A stretch of 64,000 nucleotides of DNA from Pontibacter pudoricolor (GCF_010092985.1 NZ_CP048106.1:124001-188000); one strand, 5' to 3'. Counted from the first letter of the stretch, positions 1 through 9,949 are shown. Made by a program: numbers and translations. The notes: a model not told the origin generated them from the sequence alone.

Positions 1-565
1 CACCGATCCTGCCAAACGTACCTACCTGATGCCCACTATACCTGGAGCCAAGTGCTTCAGCCGCATCTTCCATCACCGGAATCTCATAACGGTTTGCTAC
101 CTCCATGATCTCTTTCATTTTAGCAGGCATTCCATAGATATGCACCACCAGAATGCAGGCAGGTTTTTTACCACGCGCTATACCGGCATTTATGGCCTGG
201 TCCAGCAGTTCCGGGCTCATATTCCAGGTTTCGGGTTCGCTGTCTACAAAAACAGGAGTGGCGTCTACATATAAAATGGGATTAGCAGAAGCTACAAACG
301 TAAAGGTAGAGCAGATCACTTCGTCGCCGGGCTTTACGCCCAACACCCTGAGACCCAGATGCAACGCTGCAGTGCCGGAGCTTACTGCAACAGCATGTTG
401 TGCGTTGGTATGCTGGCAGATGTCATGTTCAAAACCGGGTATATTGGGGCCAACCGTTGTTACCCAGTTATCTTCCAGCGCTTTCTGCACATAGTTGCGC
501 TCATGTCCGCCCATGTGGGGCACCGACAAAAAAATGCGTCCTGGTCTGTAATTTAGTTGTGTCAT
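1..565 (-). CDS. DegT/DnrJ/EryC1/StrS family sugar aminotransferase (N-terminal part, runs off the window)
   Basis: Reading the minus strand from an ATG at 563-565 gives an open frame of 188 codons that continues past base 1. The translation starts MTQLNYRPGRIFLSVPHMGG, then NYVQKALEDNWVTTVGPNI, VSSGTAALHLGLRVLGVKPG, ICSTFTFVASANPI and VMEDAAEALGSRYSG. These are the phosphate-binding loop (SSGTAAL), the substrate-side segment and the PLP-contacting EDAAEALG motif of the family. The family makes amino sugars by PLP-dependent transamination of nucleotide keto-sugars, for surface polysaccharide or glycan. The N-terminus resembles the PglE/EpsN subgroup, but the exact sugar cannot be told. The catalytic lysine should lie beyond the window edge. 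Confidence 0.9.
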   Translation of the reverse strand, partial: MTQLNYRPGRIFLSVPHMGGHERNYVQKALEDNWVTTVGPNIPGFEHDICQHTNAQHAVAVSSGTAALHLGLRVLGVKPGDEVICSTFTFVASANPILYVDATPVFVDSEPETWNMSPELLDQAINAGIARGKKPACILVVHIYGMPAKMKEIMEVANRYEIPVMEDAAEALGSRYSGHQVGTFGRIG

Positions 566-904
566 CTGGGTAAAGGGCAGTTTAGTGCTATACAAGTAAG
601 CGAAAATCTTTTGAAGAACATACCGTAATTTTGCCGGCAGCAAGTAAAGAAAGCATTCATGATATCCCGACAAGTTTACTTAATTTACAGTAAGCTCTAA
701 CCGAAATCAACAGTGTTGAAATGATGTTTCTGAGATGCAGTTAAGTGTAGGATACCCACGCAGCTAAACATTACGTATTTATATTTCAGGATGTTTGGCT
801 TTATCTCTATGTTTTAATATTTGCATGGATTAGTTAAAAACGAAGCCGAACAACTGCCTACAATTCTCTTTATTTGCTTACTTGCAGTAATTTTACTTAC
901 AGAG
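566..904. other. divergent intergenic region, no gene seen
   Basis: This stretch separates the divergent aminotransferase and ispE genes. No RNA gene or convincing open frame is seen. An in-frame ATG at 821 could extend IspE by 28 residues, but that extension has no family counterpart. Confidence 0.5.
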
Positions 905-1714
905 ATGCTTGACTTCCCGAACGCAAAAATAAATTTAGGTTTACAGATCATCGAAAAACGGCCTGATGGGTTTCATAACCTGGAGTCGTGCTTTTACCCT
1001 GTGCAGTGGTGCGATGCCCTGGAGGTTTTACCGGCGGCGCAGAATACATTTACCATGAGCGGCCTGCCAGTGCCCGGAGACACCGAATCCAACCTTTGCC
1101 TGAAAGCTTATAAGTTACTTGAGAAAGCCCACAACCTGCCGCCCGTGCACATGCACCTGCACAAAGTTATTCCGATGGGAGCGGGGCTGGGCGGTGGTTC
1201 TGCCGATGCTGCCTTTGTGCTGCGTATCCTGAATAAGCTTTTTGACCTTAATCTACCTACCGAAGAATTGCAGAATTATGCCCGCCAGTTGGGCAGCGAC
1301 TGTGCTTTTTTTATAGAGAATAAGCCCGTAATTGCCGTAGAGCGGGGTGACGTTTTTATGCCGGCTCTCCTTGACCTGAGCGGCTATAGTTGTGTAGTGG
1401 TGTATCCGGGAATCCATATCACAACGGCTGAAGCTTATGCCGGTGTTACCCCGGGAAAGCCGGTCTGCTCTATAGAAATGATCCTGAAACAGGATATTAA
1501 ACTATGGAAAGACATCATGCACAACGATTTTGAGAAATCACTTTTCCCAAAGTACCCTGAGCTGGCAGTCCTGAAAGAAAATTTATACGAAGCAGGAGCC
1601 GTTTACGCGTCCATGACGGGTTCGGGCTCTGCTGTATATGGTATATTTAAAGGCGATACGCCGACAAACTTAATCTTTCCTGAAAATTACCTCCTCTGGA
1701 AAGGCCTTCTTTAG
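905..1714 (+). CDS. ispE: 4-diphosphocytidyl-2-C-methyl-D-erythritol kinase
   Basis: IspE phosphorylates CDP-methylerythritol with ATP in the MEP route to isoprenoid precursors. The start at 905 (MLDFPNAKINLGLQ) was chosen over an in-frame ATG at 821 because the family begins directly with the AKINL block; it gives 269 residues, close to the usual length of about 280. The GHMP-kinase ATP loop PMGAGLGGGSADAA lies at residues 90-103, and Lys8 and Asp132 (LGSDCAFF) fit the catalytic pair known for this family. The C-terminal MTGSGSAVYG motif is present. The last 45 bases overlap the convergent EamA transporter gene. Confidence 0.95.
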   Translation: MLDFPNAKINLGLQIIEKRPDGFHNLESCFYPVQWCDALEVLPAAQNTFTMSGLPVPGDTESNLCLKAYKLLEKAHNLPPVHMHLHKVIPMGAGLGGGSADAAFVLRILNKLFDLNLPTEELQNYARQLGSDCAFFIENKPVIAVERGDVFMPALLDLSGYSCVVVYPGIHITTAEAYAGVTPGKPVCSIEMILKQDIKLWKDIMHNDFEKSLFPKYPELAVLKENLYEAGAVYASMTGSGSAVYGIFKGDTPTNLIFPENYLLWKGLL

Positions 1715-2611
1715 TTTTTTGCGACGCTCAGCCACCGTATTTATGACAGGGTAAATGAATACGCTCAGCAGAATTATACTTGCCCCCACATAAAATTCAG
1801 AAGAGAGCTGGCTGCCCTCATTAAAAATAAAAATAGCCAGGATAATGCCGTAAACAGGTTCCAGGTTCACGGTCAGGTTCATGGTAAAAGCAGAAATACG
1901 CTGCATTAATCTTACGCCAGCCGTGTAAGCATACACCGTACAAGCCAGTATAAGTACTGCCATGTACACCCAATCCATCGGAACCATGCTAAAGTTTAGC
2001 TGGTTGCCTTCTGCAAAATACATCGTATAAACCGGGAAGAACAGGATAGTACCCAGGAAAGCCCCACCCATTTCGTAGCAGGTTATAGTTGTAGATGGTA
2101 TCTTTTTTACCAGGTTGGCATTAATGATAGTAAAGATGGATGCCAGCAACGCAGACCCGATCGCCATACTGATACCCAGCACACTGTTAAAGTCCGTTTC
2201 GTTGCGGAAGATGATGTAGAGCCCGAATATGATCAGCAAAGCCAGGAATACTTCGTATGGCTTAATCTTTTTCTTTGTAAATAATGGCTCCAGGAAAGCA
2301 GTCCAGAGGCTGCAGGTTGCCATACCTATGAGGCATATGGAAACAGATGCTACCCGTGCGGCCGCAAAAAACAGGATCCAGTGGGCAGCGATCAGGAAAC
2401 CAACTCCAAGCATTTTCAGACCTATAGTTCTGCCAAGCCAGAAAACAGCTTTTGTTTTATAGATAATCAGTGCAAGTGCTAAAGCAGTAATAATTGTGCG
2501 TATGGCAACCAGTTCTACAGCCGGTATAGTTATTAGTTTGCCAAGTATAGCTGTGAAACCCCACAGTAAAATAACAAAGTGCAGTTCAATAAAATCTCTT
2601 AAGCGAGGCAT
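1670..2611 (-). CDS. EamA/DMT-superfamily transporter
   Basis: This 313-residue protein is almost entirely hydrophobic, with about ten membrane spans in two EamA halves, typical of drug/metabolite transporters (RhaT/YdcZ-like exporters). The substrate cannot be told. It is the last gene of a minus-strand operon: its ATG overlaps the stop of the LptF/G permease in a TAATG junction at 2609-2613, which implies translational coupling. The C-terminal tail is lysine-rich (RRKKLKKAF) and its coding end overlaps ispE by 45 bases on the other strand. Confidence 0.88.
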   Translation of the reverse strand: MPRLRDFIELHFVILLWGFTAILGKLITIPAVELVAIRTIITALALALIIYKTKAVFWLGRTIGLKMLGVGFLIAAHWILFFAAARVASVSICLIGMATCSLWTAFLEPLFTKKKIKPYEVFLALLIIFGLYIIFRNETDFNSVLGISMAIGSALLASIFTIINANLVKKIPSTTITCYEMGGAFLGTILFFPVYTMYFAEGNQLNFSMVPMDWVYMAVLILACTVYAYTAGVRLMQRISAFTMNLTVNLEPVYGIILAIFIFNEGSQLSSEFYVGASIILLSVFIYPVINTVAERRKKLKKAFPEEVIFRKD

Positions 2612-3687
2612 TAGCGTGGTATAAAACGGTAAAGTAAAAAGCCGATCCCCGTGAAAACGGTGGTCGGTATCCAGGCAGCAATCTGCGGCGGAATATCACC
2701 AACCTGTGCTAGGCTGCGGCTGGTAATCACGAATACGATAAAAACAAATGCCAGAAAGAATCCAAGCGCGATCTGAACTCCTACACCGCCACGGGCTTTT
2801 CGGGCACTAACTATAACCCCGATAACGGTAAGGATAATAATGGCAAACGGGTAACTGAAGCGCTCGTATTTTTCAACCAGGTATATTTCCAGGTCATCGG
2901 CGCCGCGCATTTTCTTTTCATCAATCAGTTTGTTAAGCTCCGGCAGCGTAAGGGTTTGCTCCAGTTTATAAGTACTTTCAAAATCCTTGGGCTGCATGTT
3001 CAGCGTTGTGTCCAGGTCCTGCCCTTTATAGATCGTCTCTTTTTCACCATCAAAAGTGCGCAGGGTATAATAATCCATGTGCCATTTTCCGGCGTCCTGG
3101 TCCCAGGTTACACTGTTTGATGTGATCTTGCTTTTAAGTGTTGTGCCAACGATCCGCTCCAGGGCAAAGTTGTAGCCTACATGCGCATTTACGTTGTAGC
3201 TCTCCATATACACATAAGCATCTGGCGCTATTTTAATATGGATGTTGCGGCTATCGTAAGTATAAGGGCTTTTTACATACTTTACCTGGAAAGCCACACT
3301 CTTTTTGTTTGCATTCGGAATTACCCAACCGATCAGACCAAAGATTAAGGCACCGATAAGCGTAGCGCCCACAACATAAGGTACCAGCAGCCTTCTGAAA
3401 CTGATGCCGCTACTCAGCATGGCTACAATCTCGGTATGGGAAGCAAGTTTAGCCGTAACAAATACAGTGGCAATGAACACCGTTATCGGGCTCAGCATGT
3501 TGGCGTAAAACGGGATCAGGTTGATGTAGTAATCAAAGATGATCTCAGCTAATGGTACCTTCTCCTGTATAAAGTCGTCGTTCTTTTCCGTAAAGTCGAT
3601 TACCAGGATGATGGATACGAGTATCAGTACCGCGAACACAAACGTGGTGAGGAACTTCTTCAGTATGTACCAGTCGAGAATCTTCAA
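2611..3687 (-). CDS. LptF/LptG (YjgP/YjgQ) family permease
   Basis: The protein has 358 residues. The family forms the inner-membrane permease of the LptB2FG complex that extracts lipopolysaccharide for transport to the outer membrane. The layout is right: two or three membrane spans in the first 120 residues (MKILDWYILKKFLTTFVFAV start, LSSGISFRRLLVP), a periplasmic beta-jellyroll in the middle, and three spans at the C-terminus. Only one such gene is seen here; Bacteroidota often keep the two paralogues apart, so F versus G is not decided. It lies between tgt and the EamA gene on the same strand. Confidence 0.92.
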   Translation of the reverse strand: MKILDWYILKKFLTTFVFAVLILVSIILVIDFTEKNDDFIQEKVPLAEIIFDYYINLIPFYANMLSPITVFIATVFVTAKLASHTEIVAMLSSGISFRRLLVPYVVGATLIGALIFGLIGWVIPNANKKSVAFQVKYVKSPYTYDSRNIHIKIAPDAYVYMESYNVNAHVGYNFALERIVGTTLKSKITSNSVTWDQDAGKWHMDYYTLRTFDGEKETIYKGQDLDTTLNMQPKDFESTYKLEQTLTLPELNKLIDEKKMRGADDLEIYLVEKYERFSYPFAIIILTVIGVIVSARKARGGVGVQIALGFFLAFVFIVFVITSRSLAQVGDIPPQIAAWIPTTVFTGIGFLLYRFIPR

Positions 3688-3696
3688 ATGATTTAT

Positions 3697-3768
3697 AGTT
3701 TAAGAGTTTAGGAGTTAAAGAATTTGTGAGTTTAAAAGTTAAATCTATAACTCCTAAACTCATTAACT
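3697..3768. repeat. inverted repeat between tgt and lptF/G
   Basis: The arm at 3704-3717 (GAGTTTAGGAGTTA) is a perfect 14-base inverted match to 3748-3761, with a loop of about 30 bases; the outer TATAGTT and AACTATA ends also pair. The stem is AT-rich with no T-run after it on the minus strand, so it may be a processing or attenuation hairpin, not a full terminator. It sits in the 87-base gap between the two minus-strand genes. Confidence 0.55.
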
Positions 3769-3774
3769 CTCTAA

Positions 3775-4946
<1,172 letters not shown>

Positions 4947-4993
4947 TTATAGTTGCTCACCAGCAGATTATAAAGTTTTACAGAAATAAGGCG

Positions 4994-5001
4994 CAAAGAT
5001 A
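4994..5001 (-). promoter_or_regulatory. candidate -7 element for the tgt operon
   Basis: The minus strand reads TATCTTTG here, an exact fit to the Bacteroidota -7 consensus TAnnTTTG, about 90 bases upstream of the tgt start. No clean TTTG is found at the -33 distance, so the assignment is tentative. Confidence 0.4.
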
Positions 5002-5072
5002 CGAATAGGAGCAGTACAATCCTTAAAGATTTATTAATTACAAACAGCATTCGGAAATGCCCGCAGAATAGC

Positions 5073-5080
5073 TATTTTTG
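5073..5080 (+). promoter_or_regulatory. candidate -7 element for the glycosyltransferase/sigma factor pair
   Basis: TATTTTTG matches TAnnTTTG and lies about 125 bases upstream of the TTG start at 5205. The -33 region (TTCG) is weak. Confidence 0.35.
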
Positions 5081-5204
5081 AGGTAAATTGTTGCACGATC
5101 GCGTTTCTGCCTGGCTAAACTGCTGATGCGCACGGAATAAAATCATCCTACTAACAAACAGGTGATTCAACAGTTTAAAAATCAACAGTTAATAATTCGG
5201 AATA

Positions 5205-6308
5205 TTGATTACACTTGTACTTTTAGCACTGCTCGGCATTTGTGTGCTGGTGCAGTTATACTTTGCCCTCGTTTATTTTTTCCCGCTTAGCCGCCACCAG
5301 GACCCTGCCATAACGCAGCATGTTCCTGTATCGGTTATAGTTGCCGCACATAACGAGCAGGATAACCTGTTTGAGTTGCTGCCCATGCTGCTTGATCAGG
5401 AATACCCCGAGTTTGAAATACTGGTGGTGAACGATCGATCTGATGATGACACTGAGTTTTACCTGTACGAACTGGAAAAGCAGTTCCCGAATTTTAAAGT
5501 AGTAACTGTAAAAAAGACCCCGGAATATCTTAATTCAAAAAAATATGCGTTAGCCTTAGGCATTCGGGCAGCTACGTATGAGCGCATGCTTTTTACAGAC
5601 GCCGACTGCCGGCCATATAGTACTAAATGGATAGAGAAGATGCAGAGTGGCTATGTAACGGGGGTTGATTTGGTACTTGGCTACTCTCCGTATGCACAAT
5701 TAAAAGGATTTTTGAATCATCTTATCAGATATGAAACATTACTGACCGCAATCCAGTATTTGTCTCAGGCAAACAAGGGGCACGCATATATGGGGGTAGG
5801 TAGAAACTTATCTTATACTAAAACGTGTTTCTTTAGGAACAAAGGGTTTGCCTCTCATATCAAAACAACTGGCGGCGACGATGACCTATTTGTTAGAGAT
5901 GCCGTCAACAATAGCAAAGTAAATATTGTTATAGACAAAGAGGCTCAGACCTGGAGTATTCCCAAAAAGACGTTTCGGGAATGGACCACTCAGAAAAGAA
6001 GGCATTTGTCTGCAGGAAAGCAATACAAAGCAAATGATAAAAGAAAAATTGGCGCATTCGTAATCTCTAACATCTTTTTTTACGTATTAGCTATCATTCT
6101 TCTTGTCATAAATAGTCATTTAGCTATATTAGCCGCTATAGTCGGTTTGCGGTACATAGTTATGTTCTCCGCGTATGCATCAGTAGCTCGCAGACTAAAC
6201 GACAAGCTCTCCTTGTTTTTATTGCCGGTACTCGATATCGTGTACTTTTTTAATTACCTGTTCCTTGGTATATCTGTACTATTGTATAAACGAATCAGAT
6301 GGAAGTAA
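5205..6308 (+). CDS. membrane-bound family 2 glycosyltransferase
   Basis: A TTG at 5205 is the only reasonable start, since the N-terminal membrane span (ITLVLLALLGICVLV) begins directly after it. Of 367 residues, the GT-A domain covers about 40-270: VSVIVAAHNEQDNL, the nucleotide-sugar site VVNDRSDDDT, the metal-binding FTDADC, GGDDDLF as likely acceptor-side acids and a QKRRHLS segment where processive relatives have QxxRW. Three hydrophobic spans end the protein (290-367). It probably transfers a sugar at the inner membrane, for lipid or polysaccharide; the sugar is unknown. Base composition from about 5700 on is more AT-rich than the neighbours. Its last 10 bases overlap the sigma factor gene. 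Confidence 0.88.
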   Translation: MITLVLLALLGICVLVQLYFALVYFFPLSRHQDPAITQHVPVSVIVAAHNEQDNLFELLPMLLDQEYPEFEILVVNDRSDDDTEFYLYELEKQFPNFKVVTVKKTPEYLNSKKYALALGIRAATYERMLFTDADCRPYSTKWIEKMQSGYVTGVDLVLGYSPYAQLKGFLNHLIRYETLLTAIQYLSQANKGHAYMGVGRNLSYTKTCFFRNKGFASHIKTTGGDDDLFVRDAVNNSKVNIVIDKEAQTWSIPKKTFREWTTQKRRHLSAGKQYKANDKRKIGAFVISNIFFYVLAIILLVINSHLAILAAIVGLRYIVMFSAYASVARRLNDKLSLFLLPVLDIVYFFNYLFLGISVLLYKRIRWK

Positions 6309-6901
6309 ATAAACAATTCTCAGCGAAAGCTAAACACGATTTCAAGCTGATACAGGCCGCCGTTGAAGACAACGACGAGAAAGCGTATGCTGAGCTGATG
6401 AGTATCTATAAAAAGCCGGTGTACCATGTGGTACTCAAAATGGTGCGCAATGCCGACGATGCCGAAGACCTGACGATAGAGGCTTTTGCCAAGGCGTTCA
6501 GGAACCTGCACAAGTTTAACCCGGAATATGCTTTCAGTACCTGGCTGTTCCGTATCGCGACTAACAACTGCATCGACTTTATCCGCAAGAACCGAATCAA
6601 GACCATGAGCATCGACTCGGCCATTAAAATTGATAACGGCGACGAGATAACCATAGACTTTAAGGACAAGAACCTTAACCCGCAGGAAGAAGCGATCAAA
6701 AATCAGAAGATCGAGATCATGCAGTACGTGGTAGCAAAACTGCCAGAGAAATATCAGCGCCTGGTAACACTGCGTTACTTTAACGAGCTGAGCTACGAAG
6801 AAATAGCTACGGAGCTAAACGCCCCGCTTGGAACTGTAAAAGCCCAGCTACACCGTGCACGCGAGTTGCTCTATGACATGGTTAAAACAAAAAGCACTTG
6901 A
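6299..6901 (+). CDS. ECF-type RNA polymerase sigma factor
   Basis: The protein has 200 residues. Region 2 is clear (ADDAEDLTIEAFAKAFRNL, then FSTWLFRIATNNCIDFIRKN) and region 4 carries a helix-turn-helix (LSYEEIATELNAPLGTVKAQ). An acidic linker between them contains DNGDEITIDFKDKN. It therefore directs RNA polymerase to a specific promoter set. No anti-sigma gene follows; instead the start overlaps the glycosyltransferase gene by 10 bases, so expression of the two should be coupled. A terminator lies about 100 bases downstream. Confidence 0.93.
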   Translation: MEVNKQFSAKAKHDFKLIQAAVEDNDEKAYAELMSIYKKPVYHVVLKMVRNADDAEDLTIEAFAKAFRNLHKFNPEYAFSTWLFRIATNNCIDFIRKNRIKTMSIDSAIKIDNGDEITIDFKDKNLNPQEEAIKNQKIEIMQYVVAKLPEKYQRLVTLRYFNELSYEEIATELNAPLGTVKAQLHRARELLYDMVKTKST

Positions 6902-6995
6902 TTTAATTGTTGAAGGTTAAATTGTTGATGGTTGATTTTTTAACCATTTAACAATGCAGCCAGTTAACCATTAAATTTAAAATATTGATTACGTT

Positions 6996-7037
6996 AAAAG
7001 CCCCGGTTGCCTGAGTGCAGCAGGGGCTTTATTCTTT
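6996..7037 (+). terminator. Rho-independent terminator after the sigma factor gene
   Basis: AAAAGCCCC at 6996-7004 pairs with GGGGCTTT at 7023-7030 around a loop of 18 bases, followed by a T-rich run. Confidence 0.7.
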
Positions 7038-7134
7038 TAGTGCTGATACCGTACTTATTTTATATTTTTGCAGTGCTTCCGGGCTCCGGTTTCTGAGTAC
7101 AGATGCTTTATAATATTGGTAGTGAACTATAGCA

Positions 7135-7356
7135 ATGCCCCATTCCTTAACAGATGCTTTTCTTTCGTGGTCGGGTAAACTATACCTGAAACTGCGTTTT
7201 CGTAACAAAGCAAAAATAGCACACGAACTAACTATAAAGTACGAGGGCCAGTACCGCAACGTCGGACTTATGCTGTTGTTCGATGTATTTATGGCGCTGG
7301 CCGTAGTAGCTATAGTTGGGCTGTTAGCAATAGTGTTATACTTTACTACGGTCTAA
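7135..7356 (+). CDS. small membrane protein, unknown function
   Basis: This 73-residue frame starts at an ATG and ends 35 bases before rsmG. The first 45 residues are basic and polar (WSGKLYLKLRFRNKAKIAHE), and residues 46-70 form one strong membrane span (LLFDVFMALAVVAIVGLLAI). No family is recognised. Coding is plausible from the position upstream of rsmG and the clean topology, but there is no other support. Confidence 0.55.
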   Translation: MPHSLTDAFLSWSGKLYLKLRFRNKAKIAHELTIKYEGQYRNVGLMLLFDVFMALAVVAIVGLLAIVLYFTTV

Positions 7357-7391
7357 TTAATAATTCGTAATTACTAATTCATAATTAAAAT

Positions 7392-8021
7392 ATGACTGCC
7401 ATCCGCACTTTACTGTCAGGTTACTTTCCAGAGCTTACCGAAGATCAGCTACAAAAGTATGAGCGCATGGGCGAACTATACGAGGAGTGGAATCAGAAGA
7501 TAAATGTCATTTCGCGCAAAGACATGGATCAGATCGGGGTGCATCATATTCTGCATTCGCTGGGCATAGCTAAAGTAGTCCGGTTTCCGGCGCATACGTC
7601 GGTGCTGGATGTGGGTACCGGAGGTGGCTTGCCGGGCTTGCCGCTCGCTATCATGTTCCCGGATGTGAAATTCCATCTGGTAGATTCGATTGGCAAAAAG
7701 ATACACGTGGTGCAGGAAATTGCCCGCGAGCTGCATTTGCAGAATGTTACCGCAGAGCATGTGAGAGCGGAGCAGGTGCGTGAAAAATTTGACTTTGTAG
7801 TTAGCCGTGCTGTTACCCGTTTAGCTAACTTCTGGCCCTGGGTTATGAATAGTTTTAAGAAAACGAGCTCGCCTGTAGAGGGGCTGTATTATTTAAAAGG
7901 CGGCGACCTGGAAGAAGAGATTGCAGAATCGGGTTTAATAACCAAACAATTTAACCTCAGCGATTATTTTACAGAAGAATTCTTCGAGACGAAGAAGGTA
8001 GTGTACGTGCCCTTGAAGTAG
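7392..8021 (+). CDS. rsmG: 16S rRNA (guanine-N7)-methyltransferase
   Basis: RsmG (GidB) methylates N7 of G527 in 16S rRNA using S-adenosylmethionine. The protein has 209 residues, the usual length. The SAM-binding motif VLDVGTGGGLPGLPLAIMFP lies at residues 71-90, followed by the acidic-loop segment VDSIGKKIHVV and the family motif VVSRAVTRLANF. HHILHSL near residue 52 is also typical. The start ATG at 7392 follows an A/T-rich leader without Shine-Dalgarno. The composite repeat begins about 20 bases after the stop. Confidence 0.96.
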   Translation: MTAIRTLLSGYFPELTEDQLQKYERMGELYEEWNQKINVISRKDMDQIGVHHILHSLGIAKVVRFPAHTSVLDVGTGGGLPGLPLAIMFPDVKFHLVDSIGKKIHVVQEIARELHLQNVTAEHVRAEQVREKFDFVVSRAVTRLANFWPWVMNSFKKTSSPVEGLYYLKGGDLEEEIAESGLITKQFNLSDYFTEEFFETKKVVYVPLK

Positions 8022-8039
8022 CTTTTATAGTCTTTGCTA

Positions 8040-8715
8040 TAGTTGGCGTTTTACCCCTTCCCAGCCTTCCCCTTTGAAAGAGGGCCCCTACCCCAGAACA
8101 GGGAAAGGAGCTTTCCAGGTGTCGCTATAGTTGAGGCTATCATTTTATAGTTGTGGTTTTAACCCACCCCTGCCCCCTCCCGAGAGGGGAATTTCGGCTG
8201 TTGCTATAGTTGAGGATATCGTTTTATAGTTTCCGTTTGCCATCCCCCTTGCCCCCTTCGAAGGGGGACTTTTCTGCTGCAGCTTTCCCAACTGTCATTT
8301 CGACAAAAGGAGAAATCTGAATTAGCTATAGTTACAGACTATGCACAGGACAGGTTTACCTGTCCCTACGGAATTACAACCACGATAAGGCGATGCAACT
8401 ATAGCTTCTCAAACTATAGTTAAAGCAGTTACTATCGAACTGATCGCAGTCTTTGGGTTGAGCGCCTTTGCTTTGTTGCGGTGCCGCCAGGCAACCTGAG
8501 GTACGAGGGTAGCAAGAAAGCTGCAGCGCGATGCCCGAAGACGGGGCCTCCCGGCCGTGAGGGCACCAAAGCAAACTATAGAACTGTAGGTTCATAGAGC
8601 TCCCAGGATTGAAGAACGCTATGAAAGAAAAGGCTAGGTTCAGGTAGTAGTGTTTCAAACTATAGAACTCAGATTTCTCACTTTGTTCGAAATGACAAAA
8701 GAGATACTATAGGAT
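8040..8715 (+). repeat. composite hairpin-module repeat, copy 1
   Basis: This is the first of five related intergenic elements. In order it holds: a CCCTTCCCAGCCTTCCCC / AACAGGGAAAGGAGC module (about 8050-8115), a CCCTCCCGAGAGGG hairpin (8170-8190), a CCCCCTTCGAAGGGGG palindrome (about 8250-8270), GGACAGGTTTACCTGTCC (8348-8365), and a core block of about 150 bases (8424-8572) that is the most conserved part. TCATTTCGACAAAAGG and TTCGAAATGACAAAAG fragments flank it. Nearly every module boundary carries CTATAGTT or part of it. It lies between the convergent rsmG and YheT-type genes. The rest of the gap to 8836 holds only further fragments of the same kind. Confidence 0.85.
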
Positions 8716-8836
8716 GATAAAATCTCTCACTGCTGCGCTGGCTCTTCTCGACTCGTGTCTCACTTTGCTCTAAATGCCAAAAAAGAAACTATAGGATCCT
8801 TTGCTTTAGAATAACAAAATACCAACACCATCGACA

Positions 8837-9802
8837 CTACAAACAGCATCTAGCATCATCTAATAAAAACTTCACAGCCCTTGCTTCAGAATAATAAATG
8901 TCTTTCCTGAAATCTTCGGCAAAGCCTACATGGCCGCCGGCTTCGGGTACTTCAAAATAAAAGCAGGGGTTGGCTTTTGCCTCTTCAAATGGGTAACAGT
9001 CGTCACTCAGAAACGGGTCGTTCTTGGCGTTTACAAGTAAGGTAGGCTGTTTTATGTTCTTTAAAAATTGCTTGGAGCTTACCCGTTCATAATAATCGTC
9101 GGCATTTTTAAAGCCATGCAGCGGCGCGGTATACCGGTTATCGAACTCCGGAAAAGACCAGAAAATACTATAATCGGTTAAGTCTACCTCGTTGGGGTAT
9201 AGCTGGCGTTTCTGCTCCAGCTTTTCACCCAGGGTTTTCAAAAACCGCTGCGTGTAAACCTTCGAAATGGTATGGGCAGAAGCCTTTAAATCTACAGGAA
9301 CAGAAAATGCCACCGCGCGCTTAACTTCAGCAGGAACTTGGTCAGGGTTTTCTCCAAGGTACTTCAGGGTAATGTTACCTCCGGCACTAAACCCGATCAG
9401 GTGTATGGTGTTATAGTTGCCGGAAAGAAGGGCATGTTCTATTACAAAATGCAGGTCGTCGGATGCGCCAAGATGATAGGAGCGGAGCAGTTTGTTGGGC
9501 TCGCCACTGCAACTGCGGTAGTTCCAGGCAAGTGCATCTAAGCCGCGTTCGTTAAATGCGCGCACCATACCCAGTATATAAGGCCTGCTACTGTCCCCTT
9601 CCAGGCCATGCGAAAGCACAACAAGGCTATCAGAACCAACCTGCGACCAGTCCACATCAATAAAATCAAGGTCAGGAGTAGAAATACGTTCACGCGTGTA
9701 CGAGATGCCCTCTACTTGCCTGAACAAACCAGGAATTATAGTTTGCAGGTGCCCGTTAAAAAGATAGAAAGGTGCTTTATAGGTAGAAGATAAGATAGGC
9801 AT
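8837..9802 (-). CDS. YheT-type alpha/beta hydrolase
   Basis: The start at 9802 (MPILSSTYKAPFYLFNGHLQ) is preferred to one 26 codons upstream because the family starts with this segment. The 321-residue protein has the YheT/AB-hydrolase-4 hallmarks: GHLQTI near residue 18, the oxyanion segment VVLSHGLEGD (61-70), NYRSCSGEPN (94-103), the nucleophile elbow GFSAGG with Ser139, an acid in NAKNDPFLSDD and the histidine in GGHVGFAE. Family members are esterases or hydrolases with poorly defined substrates; it is cytosolic here, since no signal peptide is seen. Confidence 0.9.
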   Translation of the reverse strand: MPILSSTYKAPFYLFNGHLQTIIPGLFRQVEGISYTRERISTPDLDFIDVDWSQVGSDSLVVLSHGLEGDSSRPYILGMVRAFNERGLDALAWNYRSCSGEPNKLLRSYHLGASDDLHFVIEHALLSGNYNTIHLIGFSAGGNITLKYLGENPDQVPAEVKRAVAFSVPVDLKASAHTISKVYTQRFLKTLGEKLEQKRQLYPNEVDLTDYSIFWSFPEFDNRYTAPLHGFKNADDYYERVSSKQFLKNIKQPTLLVNAKNDPFLSDDCYPFEEAKANPCFYFEVPEAGGHVGFAEDFRKDIYYSEARAVKFLLDDARCCL

Positions 9803-9877
9803 GGCGGTAAAATTAAGGGTACTACACTTTAGTATTGTATACGAGTTCTGGCAGATTGTTATGCTTGCATCACATCG

Positions 9878-9885
9878 CAAATTTA
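9878..9885 (-). promoter_or_regulatory. candidate -7 element for the YheT-type gene
   Basis: The minus strand reads TAAATTTG, an exact TAnnTTTG match, 76 bases upstream of the chosen start. No -33 TTTG is seen. If this is the promoter, it also argues against the longer start at 9880. Confidence 0.35.
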
Positions 9886-9949
9886 TATCTTTTTATAGTT
9901 TGATGAAGGGCCGCGGGCATTGTATGTATATGTGGTGTTATGTAGAACA

